Shown: piece after piece, positions 7,833 to 14,507 of the stretch | Numbering within the stretch: the stretch's first letter is position 1 | Layout: every line of letters begins with the position of its first letter | Assembly (NCBI GenBank): GCA_020441225.1 | Contig: JAGRMP010000083.1 | Location: 1 to 20,989, forward strand | DNA length: 20,989 nucleotides | Origin: Maritimibacter sp. | GTDB taxonomy: Bacteria; Pseudomonadota; Alphaproteobacteria; Rhodobacterales; Rhodobacteraceae | Reading direction: 5' to 3' | Notes under the pieces: generated by a model | Seen by the model: only the letters and a program-made list of their open reading frames with translations | Told to the model about the DNA's origin: nothing | The model's database searches: none | Translations under genes and position numbers: made by a program

Positions 7833-10289
7833 TCAACCGCGCATGATGGCGCCGGACGGATCGTAGAATGGCGCAAGTTGAACCTTCAGCGGGTACATCT
7901 CGCCCGCGATCTGCACGTCGAAGCCGCCCTCTTCGATCCAGGCTTTGCTGACGCCGCCATCCTTGTGAATGCTGGCGAGGCCGACCATCGCCTCAAGGCG
8001 GAAACCCCAGTCGCCCGAAGTAACATGGCCGACGATCTCGCCGTCGCGCCAGATGGGTTCGTTGTGGATGAGGTAGGGGCCGGTGTGGTCGACGCCTTCG
8101 ACGATGCAGGACACGGTGCGGAACGGCTGCGCCGGCCCATTGACTTTCTGCTCTGCCAACCGTTCCCGGCCGAGGAAGTCCTCCTTGCCAAGGTTCACCG
8201 CGAAGCCGAGGCCAGTCTCATAGGGCGTGTCGTCCTCGGCGATGTCGTGGCCGAAGTGGCGGAAGCCCTTTTCAAGGCGACAGGCATTCATCCCAAACAT
8301 GCCCATGTGTTTCAGGCCGTGTTTGGCGCCCTCTTGCACCAACGCCTCGTATACGCCGGGCAGAAACTCGGTCGAGACCATCAGCTCATAGCCGAGCTCG
8401 CCCAGGAAAGACCGTCGGATGGCCCAACCGCGCGCATAGGCAATGTCAATCTCGCGCGCCGCGCCGAAGGGAAAGACCGCATCCGACAGATCGTCGCCGG
8501 AGAGAGCCGACAGGATTTCGCGCGATCTGGGACCATGGAGCGAAATTAGCCCGTAGGCCGAGGTCGCGTCGAACACCTCGAGCTGCCAGTCGAGGTCGGC
8601 ATGGTCCTTAATCCACGCCTGATCACGGATCTGGCTTGGGTGGCCGGTGATGACCATGAAACATTCGGGGCCGGTACGGGTCACGGTGACATCCGCCTCG
8701 ATCCCGCCGCGCGCGTTCAGGAACTGCGTGTAGACCGAGGCGCCAACCGCCACATCCATCTGCGCGCCACAGACCCGGTTGAGCGCCCTGACCGCATCCG
8801 GCCCCTGCACCTGAATCTTGGCATACATCGACTGGTCGATCAGGACCGCTGCATCGCGCGCGGCCAGGCATTCGGCCTGGACATGCGGCGCCCAATCCTT
8901 CCAGCGCAGGTTCGGCTCCTCGTTCCAGCCCTTGTTTTCGGGGTCATAGTACATCGGGATTTCCCAGCCGATCCGCTCGGCAAAGGTCGCGCCGGCCTCG
9001 GCCAGCCGGTCGTGGAGCGGCACGCGGCGCACCCCGCGAGCCGAGTGGATCTGCCGCCCGACCCAGGAGACGCCGTAGTGAAAGCCCACCGATTCCGCCG
9101 CCCGTTCGCGATTGTAGCGGGTGTTCGACTGGAAGGGATGCGCACGCCGCGCCAGCATCGGCCCCATCCCGCGCGACGGTTCGCCGTCGATCATCCATTC
9201 CGCCATGGTCAGCCCGACGCCACCCGAGTTGAGGATGCCGTTGGAATTCATGCCGGTCGCGACGTAGAGCCCCTTGATCTCGGCGGTCGGCCCCAGATAG
9301 GGCCGCCCGTCCGGGGTGAAGCTTTCGGGCCCGTTGAAGAAGGTCTGGATGCCCATCTCGCCGAGCGCCGGCATCCGTTCGAACATCTTTTCGAGGTTGG
9401 GTTCGACATGATCCATGTCGAAGGGCAGCTCGTCGAATTCGAAATCCTCCGGGATCCCGTTCGCACCGTAGGGCTTGCCCTTCTGTTCGAAGGCCCCGAT
9501 CAGCAGCTTGCCGGTATCTTCCTTCCAGTAGGTGCGTTCTTCGGCGATGTTCAGGATCGGCAGGGTCCTGGGCAGGCCCGCCACCGGCTCCGTGACGATG
9601 TAGAAATGCTCGGTCGCATGGAGGGGGACGGTCACGCCCTTGGCTTTCGCGAACAGGTGGCTCCACATGCCGCCGGCCAGCAGCACCTTGTCGGTCGCGA
9701 TCACGCCCCGGTCCGTTTCCACGGCGACGACCTTGCCCTCCTGCACCACAAGGTCGGTCACCTTGGTGTTCTCGAAGACCTGCGCCCCGTTCGCGCGTGC
9801 GCCCTTGCTCATCGCGACGGTCACGTCGAGCGGGTTCACCTGGCCGTTCGAGGGCACGAAGAAGGCCGACTTGACGTCCGAGGTCTCGATCCACGGCCAC
9901 TTTTCCTGCAGCTCGGCCACGGACAGGAGCTGCGTCTCGATGCCCATACGCACCGCGTGGTCGTGGCTGCGCAGGAGCTGCTCGTGCCGCACCGCGCCGA
10001 GCGCGAGATTGATGGTGCCGTTGGGCTTGTAGCCGGTCGCTTGACCCGTCTCTTCCTCGAGATCGCGGAAGAGCCGGGCGGTGTACTTGCCGAGCTCAGT
10101 CTGCGCGGTGCTGTCGCGCAGCTGACCGACGATGCCCGCGGCATGCCAGGTTGTCCCGCTGGCAAGCTTTCGCCGTTCGATCAGGACAGCGGGCACGCCG
10201 CGTTTCGCAAGATGGTAGAGTGTCGAAACGCCGATGATACCACCGCCAATGACGACGACCGGGGCGGTTTCGGGAAGGGGGCTGGTCAT
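7833..10289 (-). CDS. FAD-dependent oxidoreductase with C-terminal GcvT domain (dimethylglycine/sarcosine dehydrogenase-like)
   Basis: The protein has 818 residues. The N-terminal DAO-type FAD domain carries GGGIIG at 15-20 and SGTTWHAAG, whose His49 is the expected site of covalent FAD attachment in DMGDH/SARDH. The second half (about 430-818) is the FAO/GcvT aminomethyltransferase region, which binds tetrahydrofolate and accepts the one-carbon unit removed from an N-methyl group. Electrons in this family go to ETF. The ATG at 10289 was chosen because AAAGG lies 10 bases upstream; the GTG at 10310 and ATG at 10307 have no ribosome site. It is the first gene of the eight-gene operon, divergent from iclR. 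The real N-methyl substrate is unknown. Confidence 0.92.
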   Translation of the reverse strand: MTSPLPETAPVVVIGGGIIGVSTLYHLAKRGVPAVLIERRKLASGTTWHAAGIVGQLRDSTAQTELGKYTARLFRDLEEETGQATGYKPNGTINLALGAVRHEQLLRSHDHAVRMGIETQLLSVAELQEKWPWIETSDVKSAFFVPSNGQVNPLDVTVAMSKGARANGAQVFENTKVTDLVVQEGKVVAVETDRGVIATDKVLLAGGMWSHLFAKAKGVTVPLHATEHFYIVTEPVAGLPRTLPILNIAEERTYWKEDTGKLLIGAFEQKGKPYGANGIPEDFEFDELPFDMDHVEPNLEKMFERMPALGEMGIQTFFNGPESFTPDGRPYLGPTAEIKGLYVATGMNSNGILNSGGVGLTMAEWMIDGEPSRGMGPMLARRAHPFQSNTRYNRERAAESVGFHYGVSWVGRQIHSARGVRRVPLHDRLAEAGATFAERIGWEIPMYYDPENKGWNEEPNLRWKDWAPHVQAECLAARDAAVLIDQSMYAKIQVQGPDAVRALNRVCGAQMDVAVGASVYTQFLNARGGIEADVTVTRTGPECFMVITGHPSQIRDQAWIKDHADLDWQLEVFDATSAYGLISLHGPRSREILSALSGDDLSDAVFPFGAAREIDIAYARGWAIRRSFLGELGYELMVSTEFLPGVYEALVQEGAKHGLKHMGMFGMNACRLEKGFRHFGHDIAEDDTPYETGLGFAVNLGKEDFLGRERLAEQKVNGPAQPFRTVSCIVEGVDHTGPYLIHNEPIWRDGEIVGHVTSGDWGFRLEAMVGLASIHKDGGVSKAWIEEGGFDVQIAGEMYPLKVQLAPFYDPSGAIMRG

Positions 10290-10383
10290 CTGGTTTCGGC
10301 CTTTCATCACGGCGGGGCCACTGGGGCCCGCAGGAGTCGTTTGCCAGGCAGCATGGCGAGACCAGGCCCTCGCTCAAAAGGAA

Positions 10384-10420
10384 ATGCACCGACGGTGCGA
10401 TTATCGCACCATGGGTGCGA
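10384..10420. promoter_or_regulatory. IclR-type operator: 10-bp-phased array of inverted half-sites
   Basis: Two copies of GGTGCGA (10394-10400 and 10414-10420) flank TCGCACC (10404-10410). A fourth, imperfect half-site (ATGCACC, 10384-10390) lies before them. Each start is exactly 10 bases from the next and the orientations alternate. The central pair is a perfect palindrome with a 3-base spacer. Within the IclR family, PcaU and PobR are known to bind a palindrome plus one extra direct repeat on a 10-bp pitch, which is the same layout. The site lies between the divergent iclR and flavoprotein genes. Confidence 0.75.
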
Positions 10421-10444
10421 TATTCTGGTATGACCGACGGAGAG

Positions 10445-10462
10445 GGGATTACTCACAATCCC
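10445..10462. promoter_or_regulatory. Second inverted repeat in the iclR leader
   Basis: GGGATT and AATCCC form a perfect 6-bp inverted repeat around a 6-base spacer, 35 bases ahead of the iclR ATG. It could be an autoregulatory site or a small leader hairpin. Nothing else identifies it. Confidence 0.35.
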
Positions 10463-10496
10463 GAACGATGCCGAAGGACTGTAGCGGGAGCGACCG

Positions 10497-11276
10497 ATGA
10501 CAACCGTCGACAAAGCCATGACCCTGCTGCGCCAATTCTCTCTGGAGCGGCTTGAGATCGGCTTGAACGACCTTGCCCGACTGACGGGCGAAGACAAGGC
10601 CGTTGTCCGCAGGATTTTGGTTTCGCTTATGAAAAGCGGCTTCGTTGAGCAGAATCCGGAGAACCAACGATATTTTCTGGGTTCCGGCTTTCTCGCCCTT
10701 GCACGGTTGCGCGAAGCGACGATCCCGATGGTGAAAGCGACGCAGATCGTCTCTGCCTGGCTTTGTAAAAGGACGAACGAGACAGTCCATGTCAGCATTG
10801 CAGGACAGACTGGCATGTCGACGGCGGCCTACAACCTGCCGCCGCGTGGGAATGTCATAAACCTACGCCCTGCGGACAGGTATCCGTTCCACTCGTCCTC
10901 ATCCGGCCTCGCCTATCTGTCGTTTTGCGCACCGGAGACCCAGGACCGCCTCATGGCGCTTCCAAAGGATAGGCTGACGCGTTTCACGGTAACGGACCCC
11001 GATGACCTTCGGGCACTCTTCGAGGTGACTCGCGCTCAGGGCTATGCCTGCACACGAAACACGGTTGAAGAGGGCGTAGCCAGCGTTGCCATGCCGTTCT
11101 TTCTGGGCTCGTCGGACCCATCGGGCACGATCTCGATCGCGGTGCCCGATCTGAACCTGACACCGGAGCACATGAGCTTCCTTCTGGACAGCCTGCGCGC
11201 AGGTGTCGGACGTTTGGAGACCGCCCTGGTAGGAGGGCCGCACTCCGAACAACCAAAAGACGTATCGGATGATTGA
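10497..11276 (+). CDS. IclR-family transcriptional regulator
   Basis: This 259-residue protein has a winged helix-turn-helix at about residues 1-65 (VDKAMTLLRQF, then LNDLARLTGEDKAVVRRIL and GFVEQNPENQRYFLG). An IclR effector domain covers about 75-250 (SSSSGLAYLSF; GYACTRNTVEEGVASVAMPFF). The start ATG is preceded by AGCGGGAGCG. It is transcribed away from the flavoprotein operon and is its most likely regulator, acting at the phased half-site array in the shared promoter. Members may repress or activate, and the sequence does not say which. The ligand is presumably the imported substrate or a catabolite. Confidence 0.92.
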   Translation: MTTVDKAMTLLRQFSLERLEIGLNDLARLTGEDKAVVRRILVSLMKSGFVEQNPENQRYFLGSGFLALARLREATIPMVKATQIVSAWLCKRTNETVHVSIAGQTGMSTAAYNLPPRGNVINLRPADRYPFHSSSSGLAYLSFCAPETQDRLMALPKDRLTRFTVTDPDDLRALFEVTRAQGYACTRNTVEEGVASVAMPFFLGSSDPSGTISIAVPDLNLTPEHMSFLLDSLRAGVGRLETALVGGPHSEQPKDVSDD

Positions 11277-11312
11277 TTGACGAGGCCTGAACCGGACAAC
11301 CTAGAGGCCGCC

Positions 11313-11420
11313 ATGTACCAAGACGCAAAATCCTTGAAAGATAACAACGCACGCCATCTCTGGCACCCGATGTCGCATCCGGCCGACAATGACTTCTGTC
11401 AGCGTCTTTGGAACCTCTGA
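11313..11420 (+). pseudogene. N-terminal remnant of a class III aminotransferase gene
   Basis: A 35-codon reading frame starts with ATG, with AGAGG upstream, and encodes LKDNNARHLWHPMSHPAD. That is the typical N-terminus of a class III (omega-amino acid/pyruvate-type) aminotransferase. After about residue 25 the homology ends and the frame stops at TGA 11418-11420. The break coincides with the start of insertion-sequence-like DNA near 11390. The intact gene would have been about 450 codons and co-directional with iclR 36 bases upstream. It is a remnant, different from the intact PLP enzyme at 2078-3367. Confidence 0.72.
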
Positions 11421-11601
11421 ATTGATTTTGGATTGGAGGGTTTCCGGCTCATCGCAACCGCCAAGGAGTGGAGATGAGACAGAAACCTGGACCACGGAAA
11501 GAACCTGGCGTGAAGGTCGTGAGGGATATTCAGAGGCGGACCAGGTAGCACTATTCAGCCGAAGAGTGGATCCGGGTCCTGCTGGAGGTGCTGTGGGGTC
11601 T
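11390..11601 (+). pseudogene. IS3-family orfA fragment with in-frame stop
   Basis: From ATG 11474 the translation is MRQKPGPRKEPGVKVVRDIQ, then RRTR, TAG (11546-11548), HYSAEEWIRVLLEVLWG. It matches the start of an IS3-type transposase OrfA family (MKQKPGP...KVVKDIRRATR..YSAEEKIRIVLEGLRG) across the stop, so the TAG is a nonsense mutation. Homology ends near 11601, where the repeat-related minus-strand fragment begins. The left edge of the element is probably near 11390, inside the aminotransferase remnant. The catalytic DDE part is absent. Confidence 0.72.
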
Positions 11602-11910
11602 CCCTGAACAATCGAAGGCGACCGGTGCCGCCGTTCCTCCGTAGTTCATAGCGTTGCGCAAATTTGGAAACTCGGCCGCAGCAGGGATTTCCGTGTTGAC
11701 TGTGACCTCGGCGACCGCGCCGCTCACTTCCTCGACGGTCCGCACGCCGATGCTGCGGCCGCTGCTGTTCGGGACGGCGACGAGGGTGAGCGTTAGGACG
11801 ACCGTCATGCCGTGGACCGGGAAGTCCCCGCTGAGATCGGTAGGCGTCGGCGCGTTGGGGCCTTCGTTCCGCACGAGTTGCCAGTTGTTCTGGGTGCCGC
11901 GCGGCAAAGC
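11602..11910 (-). pseudogene. Unrecognised coding fragment containing the right copy of the 49-codon repeat
   Basis: The minus-strand reading frame is open through this stretch. Its 3' part (11602-11748) matches 56-202 codon for codon, with 28 of 49 residues identical. The 5' part (LPRGTQNNWQLVRNEGPNAP, then a beta-rich MTVVLTLTLVAV) has no counterpart at the left end. I recognise no family. A TTG at 11905-11907 could start it but has no convincing ribosome site. The 3' end runs into the antisense of the IS3 remnant with no natural stop, so the gene is probably truncated. Confidence 0.5.
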
Positions 11911-11991
11911 AAAGCCAAGGTGCCGGGCTATGGAAAAGTGAGTTGGCGGTCGTCGGGCGCGTTTATTGTGCCCGCGGACCCAGATCGGCGC
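11911..11991. other. Short spacer within the pseudogene cluster
   Basis: I see no motif, hairpin or credible start here. It lies between the recombinase remnant and the unrecognised fragment. Confidence 0.4.
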
Positions 11992-12484
11992 TCAACCCAG
12001 CCGCTGACCGGTCCATAGTCCGTCGGACCGAATGCGCGCCAACATGTTTCGTGTGTTCGATACGTGCCACCGCCCGCCCCGCCGCGTCAGGATGTTCCGC
12101 GAATTGAGGCCGTCGGCGATCTCGCGGAGCGACCTGCAACCCTGATCCTGCAACTCCACCAGAACCGGTGCTAGCGATCGGGCGAACTCATTCGCATTGA
12201 CCGACTCCACCGCCCTACGCGCCGCACCGCCCTTCCCTGCCGCCTGAGCGCCGCGGCCCCGTTGGGGTTACCCAGCTTCACTCCGCTTGCGTTGGCAGCC
12301 TGGACCGCCTCCTTGGTTCGGTGCGAGATCGCCACGCGTTCCTGTTGGGCCACCAGCGCCATGACACAGACGGTGAGGTCGTTCGCCTCCGGCATGTCGA
12401 CGTCGAGGAACCGGACGCCGCTGTCGAAGCCTGCGATCGCTATATTGCTGCTCTGACCGCGTGCGCGGTCGTGGCGCTGCCGTG
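11992..12484 (-). pseudogene. Serine recombinase (resolvase family) pseudogene, frameshifted and 5'-truncated
   Basis: One frame gives SGVRFLDVDMPEANDLTV, then ALVAQQERVAISHRTKEAV and GVKLGNPNGAAALRRQG, the middle of a resolvase-like recombinase. The next frame continues with VNANEFARSLAPVL, SLREIADGLNSR and RRGGRWHVSNTRNMLARI, the C-terminal helix-turn-helix part. Joining them needs one missing base at about 12229-12238. The N-terminal catalytic part with the nucleophilic serine is not recognisable upstream. Such recombinases resolve or invert mobile DNA. This one is dead and marks past mobility. Confidence 0.82.
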
Positions 12485-12592
12485 ACGAATTTGTCCTATC
12501 GGGCTTCCTTCCATTCCAATGAATGGATCGCACCTTCAAACCCTGGTATCAAACACACTCGCATGAGCATTTGCTTCCCTGTCCAAGCGCAA
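12485..12592. other. Non-coding stretch after the recombinase remnant
   Basis: There is no credible gene. It may contain eroded 5' sequence of the recombinase, but I cannot follow a frame through it. Confidence 0.4.
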
Positions 12593-12616
12593 AGCGGGGC
12601 GGGAACTTGCCCCGCT
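12593..12616 (-). terminator. Probable terminator of hpd
   Basis: AGCGGGGC and GCCCCGCT form an 8-bp stem around an 8-base loop, about 90 bases past the hpd stop. On the minus strand a short TTT follows, so termination is plausible but not textbook. Confidence 0.5.
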
Positions 12617-12704
12617 CCGCTCCGCCTCTCAGGCTTTGGCACCTCTACAGCCAACTTGGGCACACACCAGACTCCTGCACGCGGAGCGTCTGAGGGATCC
12701 CCGA

Positions 12705-13817
12705 TCACGCCGCCGGGTTGACCTTGATCACGCCACGGCGAATCTGGTCTTCTTCAATCGACTCGAACAGGGCGCGGAAATTGCCCTCTCCAAAGCCGTC
12801 GTCACCCTTGCGCTGGATGAACTCGAAGAAGATCGGCCCGATCACGGTCTTGGAGAAGATCTGCAACAGGATCCGCGTCTCGCCGCCGCCGACCACGCCC
12901 TCGCCGTCGATCAGGATACCGTGTTTTTTCATCGCCTCGACGGACTCTTCGTGGCCCTTCACCCTGTCGCGGCTCATCTCGTAATAGGTATCCGGCGGCG
13001 CCGGCATGTAGCGCATGCCCGCCTCCGCGATCCGGTCGGTGCCCGTGTAGATGTCTTCCGTGCCAATGGCGATGTGCTGGATCCCCTCGCCCTTGTAGCG
13101 GCGCAGGTATTCCTCGATCTGGCTCTTGTCGTCGGTCGCTTCGTTGATCGGAATGCGGATCTTGCCGTCGGGCGAGGTCAGCGCACGGCTGACCAGCCCG
13201 GTCATCTTGCCCTGGATGTCGAAGAACCGGATTTCGCGGAACTTGAACGTTTCGGCGTAGAACCGATACCAGGTGTCCATGTTGCCGCGGATCACATTGT
13301 GGGTGAGGTGGTCGAGGTAGTAGAAACCGAAGCCCTGTGGTTTCGGATCGGCCTCGCCCAGCCAGTCGTATTCGGCCGCGTAGGCGCTGCCCTTGTCGCC
13401 GTAGGTGTCGACGAAATAGAGCAGCGAGCCGCCGATGCCGATCACCGCCGGCACGTCGAGCGACTTGCCGGGTCCGGTGTATTCGGTCGCACCGAGGTCG
13501 AGCGCCCGCTTCAGCGCCACTTGCGCGTCCACCACCCGCCAGGCCATCGCCGGCGCACAGGGGCCGTGGGCTTCGATGAACCCGGCCGCATGGCTCGCGG
13601 GCTCGGCGTTGAGCACATAGGTGATGTCGCCCTGGCGGTAGAGCGTGATCTCCTTGGTGCGGTGGTTCGCCACCGGGACGAAGCCCATCTGGCGGAAAGT
13701 CGCGTCGAGTTTTTCCGGCTCCGGATGGGCGAATTCGACGAATTCGAACCCGTCGGTGCCGACCGGGTTGTCTTCGGAAATCTCTGCCTTCGGGGCATTA
13801 TGCGGGAACGGTCCCAT
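12705..13817 (-). CDS. hpd: 4-hydroxyphenylpyruvate dioxygenase
   Basis: This 370-residue non-heme iron dioxygenase converts 4-hydroxyphenylpyruvate to homogentisate in tyrosine catabolism. The iron ligands are visible as His170 (YLDHLTHNV), His248 (GIQHIAIG) and Glu332 (FFEFIQRKG). The C-terminal GFGEGNFRALFESIE is characteristic. Start 13817 is supported by AGGAGG seven bases upstream; the longer in-frame start at 13940 would overlap the divergent regulator and adds unrelated sequence. Homogentisate dioxygenase does not follow. Downstream lies a hairpin and then a dead recombinase. The divergent Lrp-type gene is its probable regulator. Confidence 0.96.
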   Translation of the reverse strand: MGPFPHNAPKAEISEDNPVGTDGFEFVEFAHPEPEKLDATFRQMGFVPVANHRTKEITLYRQGDITYVLNAEPASHAAGFIEAHGPCAPAMAWRVVDAQVALKRALDLGATEYTGPGKSLDVPAVIGIGGSLLYFVDTYGDKGSAYAAEYDWLGEADPKPQGFGFYYLDHLTHNVIRGNMDTWYRFYAETFKFREIRFFDIQGKMTGLVSRALTSPDGKIRIPINEATDDKSQIEEYLRRYKGEGIQHIAIGTEDIYTGTDRIAEAGMRYMPAPPDTYYEMSRDRVKGHEESVEAMKKHGILIDGEGVVGGGETRILLQIFSKTVIGPIFFEFIQRKGDDGFGEGNFRALFESIEEDQIRRGVIKVNPAA

Positions 13818-13871
13818 GATGTCCTCCTGTTCGCTGGATTGTCTCCAGCATGGCAGGTTGCGCGCGCACGG

Positions 13872-13908
13872 GGCTTGCAAAGTTGCGGCAGGATGTCGCA
13901 GGCTTGCA
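13872..13908. promoter_or_regulatory. Candidate Lrp-type operator between hpd and the AsnC/Lrp gene
   Basis: GGCTTGCA occurs twice in direct orientation (13872-13879 and 13901-13908), 29 bases apart. Between them TTGCG and CGCA form a loose inverted repeat. The 117-base divergent promoter region is the natural place for the regulator to bind. No known consensus is matched. Confidence 0.4.
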
Positions 13909-13934
13909 CGGTATCGGACAGATGGAGCGCCATG

Positions 13935-14411
13935 ATGCACGAACCGCGCATAGATGGATATGACCGTGCGATTCTAGACGCACTCCAGCGCGACGGGGCG
14001 ATGACCAACGCGGGGCTCGCCGAGGTGGTCCACCTCTCGGCCTCGCAATGCTCGCGCCGCCGCGCGGCCCTGGAAGCCGCCGGGCTGATCGAGGGCTACA
14101 CCGCCCAGCTCAGCGCGGCAAAGCTCGGCTTCGGCCTGCGCGCCGTCGTGCGGGTGAACCTCAAGGATCACGGCAAGGGCGCGGATACCGACTTTGCCCG
14201 CTTCGTCGAAACCGCCTCCGAGGTGATCTCCGCCTTCTCCGTCTCGGGCGATGCCGACTACATCCTCGACATCCATGTGCGCGACCTGGCAGCCTTTGCG
14301 GATTTCATCCACGCCCGCTTGCTGCCCCACCCCCTCGTCAGCCAGGTGCGCTCCGAAATCGTGCTCAAGACGTTGAAGGACCGCAGGGGGCTGAATTTAT
14401 CGGGGATCTGA
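13935..14411 (+). CDS. Lrp/AsnC-family transcriptional regulator
   Basis: This 158-residue protein has an N-terminal helix-turn-helix (YDRAILDALQRDGAMTNAGL, then LSASQCSRRRAALEAAGLI) and a RAM/AsnC ligand domain (about 65-145; VISAFSVSGDADYILDIHV). The length is typical for Lrp. ATG 13935 is preferred over 13932 because GGAG then lies 7 bases upstream. Divergent transcription from hpd suggests a regulator of tyrosine catabolism that probably senses an amino acid or keto acid, as is common for such pairs in alphaproteobacteria. The ligand is inferred. Confidence 0.92.
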   Translation: MHEPRIDGYDRAILDALQRDGAMTNAGLAEVVHLSASQCSRRRAALEAAGLIEGYTAQLSAAKLGFGLRAVVRVNLKDHGKGADTDFARFVETASEVISAFSVSGDADYILDIHVRDLAAFADFIHARLLPHPLVSQVRSEIVLKTLKDRRGLNLSGI

Positions 14412-14456
14412 GCGCGCCGACGCCAAGGGCCGGGCGCGAGGGGCAGGCGCGAGGAA

Positions 14457-14478
14457 GCCCCGATCCGAGGATCGGGGC
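14457..14478. terminator. Bidirectional hairpin terminator between convergent genes
   Basis: GCCCCGATC and GATCGGGGC form a perfect 9-bp stem with loop CGAG, 45 bases after the Lrp-family gene and 29 after the end of the opposing operon. It can serve both converging transcripts. T-runs are weak on both sides. Confidence 0.7.
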
Positions 14479-14507
14479 CCCTTGTGGAACCATGGTACGC
14501 CGGTCGC

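Noticed and set aside
6741..8549. 602-codon open frame on the plus strand
   Set aside because: It lies antisense to the UPF0261 and flavoprotein genes, crosses their boundary and shows no family features. Long antisense frames are common in GC-rich DNA.
10290..10310. Upstream GTG and ATG starts for the flavoprotein
   Set aside because: They lack a ribosome site and add residues with no homology; ATG 10289 has AAAGG at suitable spacing.
8601..10433. 610-codon open frame on the plus strand
   Set aside because: Antisense shadow of the flavoprotein gene, whose motifs are unambiguous on the minus strand.
11602..11910. Idea that the unidentified repeat protein is a virus coat-like protein
   Set aside because: The beta-rich pattern followed by a helix is only suggestive. 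No motif supports it.
11654..11941. Plus-strand reading of the right repeat region as a gene
   Set aside because: Substitutions between the two repeat copies favour third positions of the minus frame, so the minus strand was the coding one.
12636..13931. Long plus-strand extension upstream of the Lrp/AsnC gene
   Set aside because: It is antisense to hpd. The real Lrp start has its own ribosome site and family homology begins there.
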